The notes under the pieces were generated by a model. That model saw only the letters and a list, made by a program, of their open reading frames with translations. It was not told the DNA's origin and ran no database searches. A stretch of DNA of 5,093 nt, from positions 1-5,093 of the forward strand of contig JAEZIB010000015.1 in the NCBI GenBank assembly GCA_023416275.1, given 5' to 3'. Source of the stretch: Bacillota bacterium (GTDB taxonomy: Bacteria; Bacillota; Clostridia; Acetivibrionales; DSM-1351). This document shows, piece after piece, positions 1 through 5,093 of this stretch. Position 1 is the stretch's first letter; every line of letters starts with the position of its first letter. The translations under genes and the position numbers were made by a program.

Positions 1-437
1 TCGCCCTGCTTTTGATAAACTAAAAGCTGGTACTGTTCTAGTATCTGTCTATCCTTCCGCTCTTTTTCAATTGTTGTAGCCGCATTTTTTACTGCTGTCA
101 CCAGCTTATCAGATGTAATGGGTTTAAGTAGATATTCACTGACACCAATATCAATTGCTTTTTGTGCATAACCAAAATCGCTATATCCGCTTATAATTAT
201 AATTTTTAGCTGTGGCATTTCTTTTTTTATTAATTTGCTTAATTCAAGACCGTCCATAAACGGCATTTTTATATCAGTAATCAGAATATCGGGTTGCTCC
301 TTTATAATCATAGGATAGGCCAATTCACCGTCACTCTCATCCCCTACAATTATGAAGCCCTCATCTTCCCAATGAATTTTGTTCTTTATACCTTCTCGTA
401 TTACAATTTCATCTTCTACTAAAAAAACCTTATACAT
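1..437 (-). CDS. Response regulator, YesN/AraC type, receiver domain (3' end beyond window)
   Basis: The reverse strand reads ATG at 437-435 and stays open for 145 codons to the window edge, so the C-terminal part is missing. The visible protein is a complete CheY-like receiver domain: acidic pair E8/D9 after a hydrophobic first strand (YKVFLVEDE), phosphoacceptor D55 in LITDIKMP, the conserved Ser at S83 in IIIISGYSDF, and the switch lysine K105 in YLLKPI. The motifs REGIKNKIHWEDEGF near residues 14-28 and SGYSDFGYAQKAI near 83-95 are typical of YesN-family regulators. These normally end in an AraC-type helix-turn-helix and pair with a YesM-like sensor kinase; neither is visible here. Residues after about 120 are charged and probably begin the helical linker. 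A strong site (AGGGGGA on the minus strand, 448-442) supports the start. Such regulators often control sugar uptake and glycoside hydrolase genes, so the divergent arabinofuranosidase gene is a plausible but unproven target. Confidence 0.93.
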   Translation of the reverse strand, partial: MYKVFLVEDEIVIREGIKNKIHWEDEGFIIVGDESDGELAYPMIIKEQPDILITDIKMPFMDGLELSKLIKKEMPQLKIIIISGYSDFGYAQKAIDIGVSEYLLKPITSDKLVTAVKNAATTIEKERKDRQILEQYQLLVYQKQG

Positions 438-615
438 AATTTCCCCCTAGAAATAATTTGATAAAGTATATATTTCAAAAATATTATATGTATTTATAAT
501 CAGAGTAGCTGTTGAGAGTTTAACTTAGTAGGTTTAATTTGGGAATAAACTAATAATATCATAATACTTGGTGTATTGTAAAAAATTTTTAGGTATAAGG
601 TGTTAATTAATAGTA
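438..615. other. AT-rich intergenic stretch between divergent genes
   Basis: This stretch separates the response regulator from the abfA promoter. It should hold the regulator's own promoter, but I find no convincing pair of boxes. On the minus strand a TATAAT hexamer lies at 488-483, about 46 bases upstream of the start codon, without a recognisable -35 box at normal spacing. No ORF, RNA gene or strong hairpin is visible. Confidence 0.5.
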
Positions 616-644
616 TTGACATCACATTTTTTGAACATTAATAT
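616..644 (+). promoter_or_regulatory. Sigma-A-type promoter of abfA
   Basis: A perfect -35 box TTGACA (616-621) is followed by a 17-bp spacer and the -10 box TAATAT (639-644, one mismatch to TATAAT). This predicts a transcription start near 650-652 and a 5' leader of about 300 nt before the abfA start codon at 954. The heptamers TTTTTGA (628-634) and TCAAAAA (652-658) flank the -10 box as an inverted repeat and could be a regulator contact. Confidence 0.75.
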
Positions 645-667
645 GATTATATCAAAAATACATTCAA

Positions 668-690
668 CAAAATAATAGTAAATTATTTTG
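668..690. repeat. Perfect 9-bp inverted repeat, candidate operator
   Basis: The arms CAAAATAAT (668-676) and ATTATTTTG (682-690) are exact reverse complements with a 5-bp spacer (677-681). The element lies about 17 to 40 bases downstream of the predicted abfA transcription start, where a bound repressor would block elongation or initiation. It could equally form a weak, AT-rich hairpin at the 5' end of the transcript. I do not recognise it as the site of a known regulator. Confidence 0.5.
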
Positions 691-780
691 AAGAGAAGCT
701 TTAGATTTGTACAGAAGTAGAAGCCAACACTTTGTAAAAATTGAATATTTTGAAATGAATGTGATTGCTTGAAATTGAGC

Positions 781-800
781 AACCCTAAGGAATTAGGGTT
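781..800 (+). promoter_or_regulatory. Leader hairpin 1 (8-bp stem, GGAA loop)
   Basis: AACCCTAA (781-788) and TTAGGGTT (793-800) are exact complements around the loop GGAA. There is no T-run directly after it, so it is not an intrinsic terminator. A weaker stem, TTGCTT (765-770) with GAGCAA (777-782, one G-T pair), overlaps its foot and would compete with its two basal pairs. It is followed directly by TCCAC (801-805). Confidence 0.6.
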
Positions 801-879
801 TCCACAATAGTTTAATTATATTTTGTGCCGAAAATCAGCTTTAAAGAGCGTGGATGGAAAGCAGAAAAAATATTGTGTA

Positions 880-896
880 CCTCTGCGAAGCAGAGG
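880..896 (+). promoter_or_regulatory. Leader hairpin 2 (7-bp GC-rich stem, GAA loop)
   Basis: CCTCTGC (880-886) and GCAGAGG (890-896) pair exactly around the triloop GAA, and A879-T897 can add an eighth pair. This is the most stable-looking element of the leader. No T-run follows, so it is not a terminator. Like hairpin 1 it is followed within a few bases by TCCAC (900-904). Confidence 0.65.
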
Positions 897-925
897 TTCT
901 CCACTGAATTCTTTACAAAATTTAA

Positions 926-942
926 ATGCCCAAATGGGGCGT
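926..942 (+). promoter_or_regulatory. Leader hairpin 3 abutting the abfA ribosome binding site
   Basis: GCCC (928-931) and GGGC (937-940) pair around a 5-nt loop, with T927-G941 (wobble) and A926-T942 extending the stem to six pairs. The stem ends one base before the ribosome binding site, so it could affect how open that site is. Confidence 0.45.
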
Positions 943-948
943 GGGAGG
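943..948 (+). promoter_or_regulatory. Ribosome binding site that fixes the abfA start at 954
   Basis: GGGAGG sits 5 bases before the ATG at 954. The competing upstream in-frame GTG at 825 has only AT-rich DNA and no Shine-Dalgarno-like sequence before it. Together with family alignment, this decides the start. Confidence 0.85.
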
Positions 949-953
949 TTAGT

Positions 954-2462
954 ATGACTACAGCGAGAATTATACTTAACAAGGACTACATTATAGGTGA
1001 AGTGGACAAAAGAATATATGGATCATTTATTGAGCATTTAGGCAGAGCCGTTTATGGTGGAATATATGAACCAGAGCATCCTTCGGCCGATAAATTTGGA
1101 TTCCGCCAGGATGTTTCAAATATGATAAAAGAGTTGCAAGTACCTATTATACGTTATCCAGGTGGGAATTTTGTTTCAGGCTATAATTGGGAAGATGGAG
1201 TGGGTCCAATTAATAATAGACCTAGACGCACGGAACTAGCTTGGACTACAATTGAGTCAAATGCTGTTGGGACAAATGAGTTCTGTCAGTGGGCAAAAGA
1301 GATTGGAACAGATGTAATGATGGCAGTTAATCTGGGAACTAGAGGAGCAGATGCCGCGAGAAATTTAGTGGAATATTGCAATCACCCAGATGGAACGTAC
1401 TGGAGTGATTTGAGAAAAGCACATGGAGTTAGCCAGCCACACAATATAAAAACATGGTGCCTGGGGAACGAAATGGATGGTCCGTGGCAAATAGGTGCTA
1501 AAACAGCTGAGGAATACGGAAGAATAGCATGTGAAACTGCAAAGATGATGAAATGGGTAGATCCCACAATTGAGTTAGTAGCCTGCGGCAGTTCTGGAAG
1601 TGCAATGCCTACCTTTGGTCAGTGGGAAGCCACAGTACTTGAGCATACTTATGAACATGTTGACTATATTTCTTTGCATACTTACTATGGTAATCACGAT
1701 AATGATATAAAGAATTTTCTTGCAAGGTCTCTGGACATGCAGGAGTTTATCAAATCAGTAGTAGCAACCTGCGATTATGTGAAAGCCAAAAAGCGTTCAA
1801 AAAAGAAAATAAACCTTTCTTTTGATGAGTGGAATGTATGGTTTCATTCTAATGAAGCTGACAAAAAATTAGATAGATGGACAATAGCACCACCTCAGCT
1901 TGAGGATTTATATACTTTTGAAGATGCTCTTGTAGTTGGGAGCATGCTTATAACTCTTCTGAAAAATGCTGACAGAGTTAAAATGGCTTGCCTTGCTCAG
2001 TTGGTTAATGTTATTGCTCCAATTATGACTGAAAATGGTGGTAGTGCTTGGAAGCAGACTATTTTTTATCCATATCTTCATACATCTATATATGGAAGGG
2101 GAACAGTTTTAAACTCAATTGTAAACTCACCTAAATATGATAGTAAGGATTTCACAGATGTTCCATGTATAGATGCTGTAGCTGTCATTAGTGAGGATAA
2201 TAAAGAAATAACAATATTCGCAGTTAATAAAGACACAGAGAATAGTATAAACCTTGAAATAGAACTCAACGGATTTGGTACATTTGAAGTGGTTGAGCAT
2301 ATAATATTAGAAAATAGTGATATTAAAGCTACCAATACAAAGCAGAATCCTAATAATGTTGTACCCAAAAGTAATGGAAATGCTGCTATGGAAGATGGAA
2401 GTGTGAAGGCAGCATTAAAGAATTTATCCTGGAATGTGATAAGACTGAAGAGGGCTGAATAA
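954..2462 (+). CDS. abfA: Intracellular alpha-L-arabinofuranosidase, GH51
   Basis: This enzyme removes terminal alpha-L-arabinofuranosyl residues from arabinan and arabinoxylan oligosaccharides, feeding L-arabinose into central metabolism. From ATG 954 the product is 502 residues, the usual length for bacterial GH51. It has no signal peptide, so it should act in the cytoplasm on imported oligosaccharides. The N-terminal two-thirds form the catalytic (beta/alpha)8 barrel, with KRIYGSFIEHLGRAVYGGIYEP at about 19-40 and RYPGGNFVSGYNWEDGVGP at about 67-85. The acid/base is E173 in CLGNEMDGPW and the nucleophile is E292 in SFDEWNVW, close to the E175/E294 known from the Geobacillus enzyme. The C-terminal beta-sandwich runs from roughly 380 to 502. 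The frame is also open upstream to GTG 825, but those 43 extra codons lack a ribosome binding site and do not look like the family's N-terminus. The gene is probably monocistronic, with its own promoter and terminator. Specificity for arabinan or arabinoxylan cannot be told from sequence. Confidence 0.96.
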   Translation: MTTARIILNKDYIIGEVDKRIYGSFIEHLGRAVYGGIYEPEHPSADKFGFRQDVSNMIKELQVPIIRYPGGNFVSGYNWEDGVGPINNRPRRTELAWTTIESNAVGTNEFCQWAKEIGTDVMMAVNLGTRGADAARNLVEYCNHPDGTYWSDLRKAHGVSQPHNIKTWCLGNEMDGPWQIGAKTAEEYGRIACETAKMMKWVDPTIELVACGSSGSAMPTFGQWEATVLEHTYEHVDYISLHTYYGNHDNDIKNFLARSLDMQEFIKSVVATCDYVKAKKRSKKKINLSFDEWNVWFHSNEADKKLDRWTIAPPQLEDLYTFEDALVVGSMLITLLKNADRVKMACLAQLVNVIAPIMTENGGSAWKQTIFYPYLHTSIYGRGTVLNSIVNSPKYDSKDFTDVPCIDAVAVISEDNKEITIFAVNKDTENSINLEIELNGFGTFEVVEHIILENSDIKATNTKQNPNNVVPKSNGNAAMEDGSVKAALKNLSWNVIRLKRAE

Positions 2463-2525
2463 AAGCGTAAGCTGCTTTTATGCGGCAATTATACCTATTA
2501 TAGAAAAATATTTGTAAGTACTGTT

Positions 2526-2578
2526 GAAACCTTAAGAAAATTGGTAATTGATTTCTCTTAAGGTTTCGTAGTTTTTTT
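2526..2578 (+). terminator. Intrinsic terminator after abfA
   Basis: GAAACCTTAAGA (2526-2537) pairs exactly with TCTTAAGGTTTC (2556-2567) as a 12-bp stem. Four bases later comes a run of seven T (2572-2578). The T-run is only on the plus-strand side, so it should stop abfA transcription, about 65 bases after the stop codon. A smaller stem lies right at the stop codon (2459-2466 with 2474-2481), without a T-run. Confidence 0.85.
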
Positions 2579-2629
2579 GGTATACTTTTGTAAGTGGTTG
2601 TTTAAGGCTAATTATGAATAAAATAAAAG

Positions 2630-2658
2630 TTCACAATCAATGGGCAAAATGCTATAAA
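2630..2658 (+). promoter_or_regulatory. Promoter of the diacylglycerol kinase gene
   Basis: The -35 box TTCACA (2630-2635, one mismatch to TTGACA) is followed by a 17-bp spacer and the -10 box TATAAA (2653-2658). A TG one base upstream of the -10 box (2650-2651) makes it an extended -10 promoter. Transcription should start near 2665, giving a leader of about 60 nt. It lies after the abfA terminator, so the kinase is expressed separately from abfA. Confidence 0.65.
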
Positions 2659-2724
2659 ATTAATACATAGATATCCGAACTGAAAACCCTGTAAAATAAT
2701 CAGAATTCATATATGGAGGGCTAA

Positions 2725-3621
2725 ATGAAACATATCTTCATTATTAATCCAAAGGCTGGGAAAGGAAGAGCCACTGAGCTGATACCTTTTATTCATGAGT
2801 TTTTCAAGGATAAGGATGAAGAATTCATAATACGAGTTACAGAATACCCTGGACATGCAACTGAGATTGCCAAAGAATATTCAAGTTCAGAAGAAAACAG
2901 GATTTATTCTGTAGGTGGGGACGGCACTGTTAATGAGGTGATAAATGGAATAGCAGGTACGCAGTCATCCTTGGGAGTCATACCTGCGGGGTCAGGAAAT
3001 GACTTTATTAGAAGTATAGCTAATCCATCTGATATACAGGACTTCACCATTAGAACAATTAATGGCGAGGATAAATACATTGACTTAGCTAAGGCTAATG
3101 ATAAATATTTCATTAATATATCTTCCATTGGATTTGATGCAGATGTGGTTTATAATGCCGATAAATTTAAAAAAGTTCCTGGAATTACAGGGAGCATGGC
3201 ATATGTAATTTCAATTATTTATACAGTTCTCAAAAAGAAAATCAGTAAAATAAAACTACATATAGATGACAAAGAAATGAACCTTAATATACTTCTTGCT
3301 GCTATTGCTAACGGCAGATTTTATGGTGGAGGTATGCTTGCAGCACCAGAGGCAAAAATCGATGATGGACTATTTGACATTTGTCTAGTGGGCGAAGCAA
3401 ACAGATTTCAGATATTAAGCCTATTCCCTAAGTATATTAAAGGTCAACATGGACAACTAGACGAAGTGCAGTTTTTTAGAGGAAAAAAGATATTAATAGA
3501 AAGTAACGAAGAACTTCGTTTAAACATAGATGGAGAGATATTTTCTTCTTGTACAATAGCTTTTGAAATGATTGAAAAAGGAATGAAGGTTATATTTCCC
3601 AAAGTTGGGAGTAATACATAA
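2725..3621 (+). CDS. Diacylglycerol kinase family lipid kinase (YegS/BmrU/DgkB type)
   Basis: The 298-residue product belongs to the soluble or membrane-associated lipid kinases that transfer phosphate from ATP to diacylglycerol or a related lipid. In Firmicutes, DgkB of this family recycles diacylglycerol released by lipoteichoic acid synthesis into phosphatidic acid. Visible motifs in order are NPKAGKG (8-14), the nucleotide-binding signature GGDGTVNEVINGI (64-76), PAGSGNDFIR (87-96), DDGLFDI (213-219) and NIDGE (267-271), whose E271 corresponds to the proposed catalytic base. The PxGTxND motif carries Ser instead of Thr at position 90, a conservative change. There are no transmembrane segments, and the length matches the family (about 290-310). 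The ribosome binding site GGAGGG (2715-2720) precedes ATG 2725. The true substrate cannot be decided, because family members vary (diacylglycerol, ceramide, phosphatidylglycerol), so I leave out a gene symbol. Confidence 0.92.
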   Translation: MKHIFIINPKAGKGRATELIPFIHEFFKDKDEEFIIRVTEYPGHATEIAKEYSSSEENRIYSVGGDGTVNEVINGIAGTQSSLGVIPAGSGNDFIRSIANPSDIQDFTIRTINGEDKYIDLAKANDKYFINISSIGFDADVVYNADKFKKVPGITGSMAYVISIIYTVLKKKISKIKLHIDDKEMNLNILLAAIANGRFYGGGMLAAPEAKIDDGLFDICLVGEANRFQILSLFPKYIKGQHGQLDEVQFFRGKKILIESNEELRLNIDGEIFSSCTIAFEMIEKGMKVIFPKVGSNT

Positions 3622-3759
3622 ATTAAAAGTACCTTAAATATAGAAAATAAGTTTGTATAAAATGAGCATATAAATTTAAGTCTAAATTAATTATAATATT
3701 AATGTAAAATAATTCTAATTTTCTAAATTTTTAAAAAGTTACATTTAGGAGCACCCAAA
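3622..3759 (+). promoter_or_regulatory. AT-rich gap upstream of sbcD with possible promoter
   Basis: No intrinsic terminator follows the kinase gene, so read-through into sbcD is possible. A good -10-like TATAAT lies at 3692-3697 and TATAAA at 3656-3661, but neither has a recognisable -35 box at normal spacing. AATTTA (3673-3678) and TAAATT (3683-3688) form a short inverted repeat. In such AT-rich DNA these matches carry little weight. The ribosome binding site of sbcD, AGGAG, is at 3747-3751. Confidence 0.3.
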
Positions 3760-4923
3760 ATGAAAATAATTCACACTGGAGACTGGCATATTGGGAAAAT
3801 AGTAAATGAGTTCAGTATGCTTGAAGAACAGAAGCATGTTTTAGAACAGCTTATTTCAATTGTTGATAGAGAAAAACCTGATGCCATTATAATTGCAGGT
3901 GATGTTTATGATAGAAGCATACCGCCTGTAGAGGCTGTGGAATTAGTTGATGAGGTTTTTAACAGGCTGCTTCTTGATTTGAAGGTTCCTATTCTTTCAA
4001 TCGCAGGCAACCATGACAGTGCAGAGCGATTATCCTTTGCCAGCAGAATACTAATTAATAATGGATTGCATATTGTGGGAGGCTTCAATGGAAATATTCA
4101 TTGTACTATGCTGCAGGACAAGTTTGGAACTGTAAATTTTTATATGCTACCATATGTTGATCCTAGAAATGTTCGGCACATTTTTGATGATAATAAAATA
4201 TCTACTCATGATGATGCTATGAAAAAGATAATTGAGATGATAGGACAGGCCATAAAAACTGATGAGAGAAATGTCATGATTACTCACGGCTATATTACTC
4301 AAATAGGCAGACAGGCTGAACTTATTTCTGAATCGGAAAGACCGCTAAGTATCGGTGGAACTGAATTTGTAAGCTCCGATTATTTTAACATTTTCAATTA
4401 TACGGCTCTAGGGCATCTGCATGCACCTCAAAAAGCCGGAGCAGAAAGCATAAGATATTCAGGTTCAATTCTTAAATATTCTTTTTCTGAAGTAAATCAG
4501 CGTAAGGGCATTAATGTAGTTGAGATAGATAAGGTGGGAAACGCCAAGATAACCTTTAATCCGCTTATTCCCAAAAGAGATATGAGAATTATAAAAGGAC
4601 CCATTAATGAATTGATAAATCCTGAAGTATATAAAAGCTCTAATACTGAGGACTACGTTTATGCTATTCTCACGGATAAGGGTGAGTTAATAGATCCTAT
4701 TTCTAAGCTTAGAACGGTATATCCTAATATTATGGGACTTAGTAAGGAATTGGCAGGTCAAAGGGAAGAAAACAGTACTTCTGCTGCTGAGGGCTATAAA
4801 TCAAAATCTAAGCTTGAGCTTTTTAAAGAGTTTTATGGAGCTATGCAGGGAGAAACTCTTGGCGCTGAACAGACCGAAATTATGTCAAGAATTATTGGAG
4901 AGGTAGACAGGGAAGGTGTATAG
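3760..4923 (+). CDS. sbcD: Exonuclease subunit SbcD (Mre11-like nuclease)
   Basis: SbcD is the Mn-dependent nuclease subunit of the SbcCD complex (bacterial Mre11-Rad50). The complex cleaves DNA hairpins and palindromes and processes double-strand ends in the cytoplasm. The 387-residue length is close to E. coli SbcD (about 400). All metal-binding phosphoesterase motifs are present: HTGDWHIGK (5-13, with D8 and H10), AGDVYDR (46-52, with D48), AGNHDSAERL (82-91, with N84, H85, D86), ITHGY (174-178, with H176) and GHLH (218-221). After about residue 270 comes the capping and SbcC-binding region, rich in charged residues near the end. The start ATG 3760 has AGGAG eight bases upstream and begins directly with the family's MKIIHTGDWH. 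The stop TAG is immediately followed by the ATG of sbcC, a coupled arrangement usual for this pair. Confidence 0.97.
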   Translation: MKIIHTGDWHIGKIVNEFSMLEEQKHVLEQLISIVDREKPDAIIIAGDVYDRSIPPVEAVELVDEVFNRLLLDLKVPILSIAGNHDSAERLSFASRILINNGLHIVGGFNGNIHCTMLQDKFGTVNFYMLPYVDPRNVRHIFDDNKISTHDDAMKKIIEMIGQAIKTDERNVMITHGYITQIGRQAELISESERPLSIGGTEFVSSDYFNIFNYTALGHLHAPQKAGAESIRYSGSILKYSFSEVNQRKGINVVEIDKVGNAKITFNPLIPKRDMRIIKGPINELINPEVYKSSNTEDYVYAILTDKGELIDPISKLRTVYPNIMGLSKELAGQREENSTSAAEGYKSKSKLELFKEFYGAMQGETLGAEQTEIMSRIIGEVDREGV

Positions 4924-5093
4924 ATGAAACCATTGAAGCTGACAATTAGTGCATTTGGACCCTATGCGGGAGTACAGGAAATAGATTTTACAATACTAAA
5001 GGAGCAGATTTTTGTAATTTCCGGTCCAACGGGTGCAGGTAAAACAACAATATTTGATGCTATAAGCTTTGCCCTTTTTGGAGAACCATCGGG
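4924..5093 (+). CDS. sbcC: Exonuclease subunit SbcC (Rad50-like ATPase), N-terminal part
   Basis: Only the first 56 full codons are inside the window and the frame is open at the right edge. The start MKPLKLTISAFGPYAG followed by IDF near residue 20 is the standard SbcC opening, and the Walker A P-loop GPTGAGKTT is at 34-42, followed by FDAISFALFGE. The full protein is expected to be a long coiled-coil ATPase of roughly 1000 residues with a zinc hook, which gates SbcD nuclease activity with ATP. ATG 4924 begins directly after the sbcD stop codon with no bases between, and GGAAGG (4911-4916), inside the end of sbcD, may serve as its ribosome binding site. This implies one transcript and probable translational coupling. 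Confidence 0.95.
   Translation, partial: MKPLKLTISAFGPYAGVQEIDFTILKEQIFVISGPTGAGKTTIFDAISFALFGEPS

Larger units (their letters stand above)
651..953 (+). promoter_or_regulatory. Long structured 5' leader of abfA
   Basis: The region between the predicted transcription start and the abfA start codon is unusually long for a housekeeping-type leader. It holds three exact hairpins (781-800, 880-896, 926-942, the last with one G-T pair) and several longer-range complementarities: CACAATA (803-809) with TATTGTG (871-877), and GTGGA (850-854) with TCCAC at both 801-805 and 900-904. The second TCCAC could also pair with GTGGG (941-945), which overlaps the ribosome binding site. Part of it is richer in G+C than the upstream DNA (25 of 60 bases in 841-900 against 14 of 60 in 481-540). 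I compared it from memory with common riboswitch classes (TPP, SAM, purine, lysine, glmS, c-di-GMP I and II, T-box) and saw no match. Function is unknown. Confidence 0.45.

Noticed and set aside
705..712. ATTTGTAC, like one half of an AraR arabinose-repressor operator
   Set aside because: The adjacent bases (AGAAGTAG) do not form the second half-site, and a single 8-mer is too weak to call.
781..800. Hairpin as a transcription attenuator
   Set aside because: No T-run follows the stem, so it lacks the form of an intrinsic terminator.
825..827. GTG as the abfA start codon
   Set aside because: No ribosome binding site precedes it, the family N-terminus begins at the ATG at 954, and that ATG has GGGAGG at ideal spacing.
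1382..1567. Minus-strand open frame inside abfA
   Set aside because: It is a shadow of the strongly supported GH51 gene, with no ribosome binding site or recognisable domain.
2078..2488. Minus-strand open frame of 136 codons, hydrophobic, over the 3' end of abfA
   Set aside because: It is antisense to the conserved C-terminal domain of abfA. Its hydrophobic look is what antisense of AT-rich coding DNA gives, and no start signal supports it.
2904..3128. Minus-strand open frame inside the lipid kinase gene
   Set aside because: It lies opposite the conserved GGDGT and GNDF motifs and has no independent support.
3673..3688. Short inverted repeat upstream of sbcD as a terminator or operator
   Set aside because: Six AT-only pairs in very AT-rich DNA are expected by chance, and there is no T-run.
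3906..4088. Minus-strand open frame inside sbcD
   Set aside because: It is a shadow opposite the conserved nuclease motifs.

Overview
The window looks like chromosomal DNA from a low-GC, Gram-positive, polysaccharide-using member of the Clostridia. The evidence is AT-rich intergenic DNA, strong AGGAGG-type ribosome binding sites, sigma-A-type promoters, a YesN-type response regulator, a cytoplasmic GH51 arabinofuranosidase and a BmrU/DgkB-type lipid kinase. I cannot name the species from sequence alone.

Layout. On the minus strand, 1-437 encodes the N-terminal receiver domain of a response regulator that runs off the left edge. A 516-bp divergent intergenic region follows (438-953). It holds a near-consensus promoter (616-644), an AT-rich perfect inverted repeat just downstream of the predicted transcription start (668-690), and a leader of about 300 nt with several perfect hairpins. 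Next comes an intracellular alpha-L-arabinofuranosidase of family GH51 (954-2462), closed by a clear intrinsic terminator (2526-2578). A second promoter (2630-2658) serves a diacylglycerol-kinase-family gene (2725-3621). After a 138-bp AT-rich gap with no visible terminator come sbcD (3760-4923) and the start of sbcC (4924 to the right edge). sbcD and sbcC abut with no bases between them and form an operon.

Function. Three unrelated jobs sit side by side: sugar sensing and arabinose release from hemicellulose oligosaccharides (response regulator, abfA), membrane lipid phosphorylation (the kinase), and DNA end and hairpin processing (SbcCD). All protein genes belong to well-known families with their key residues intact. 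I see no CRISPR array, insertion sequence, tRNA or rRNA, and no clearly new protein system. The most unusual part is the long structured abfA leader. It has two similar hairpin modules, each followed by TCCAC, and a GTGGA segment that could pair with either of them; one of the TCCAC copies could also pair with the ribosome binding site. Whether this works as a switch is only a hypothesis.
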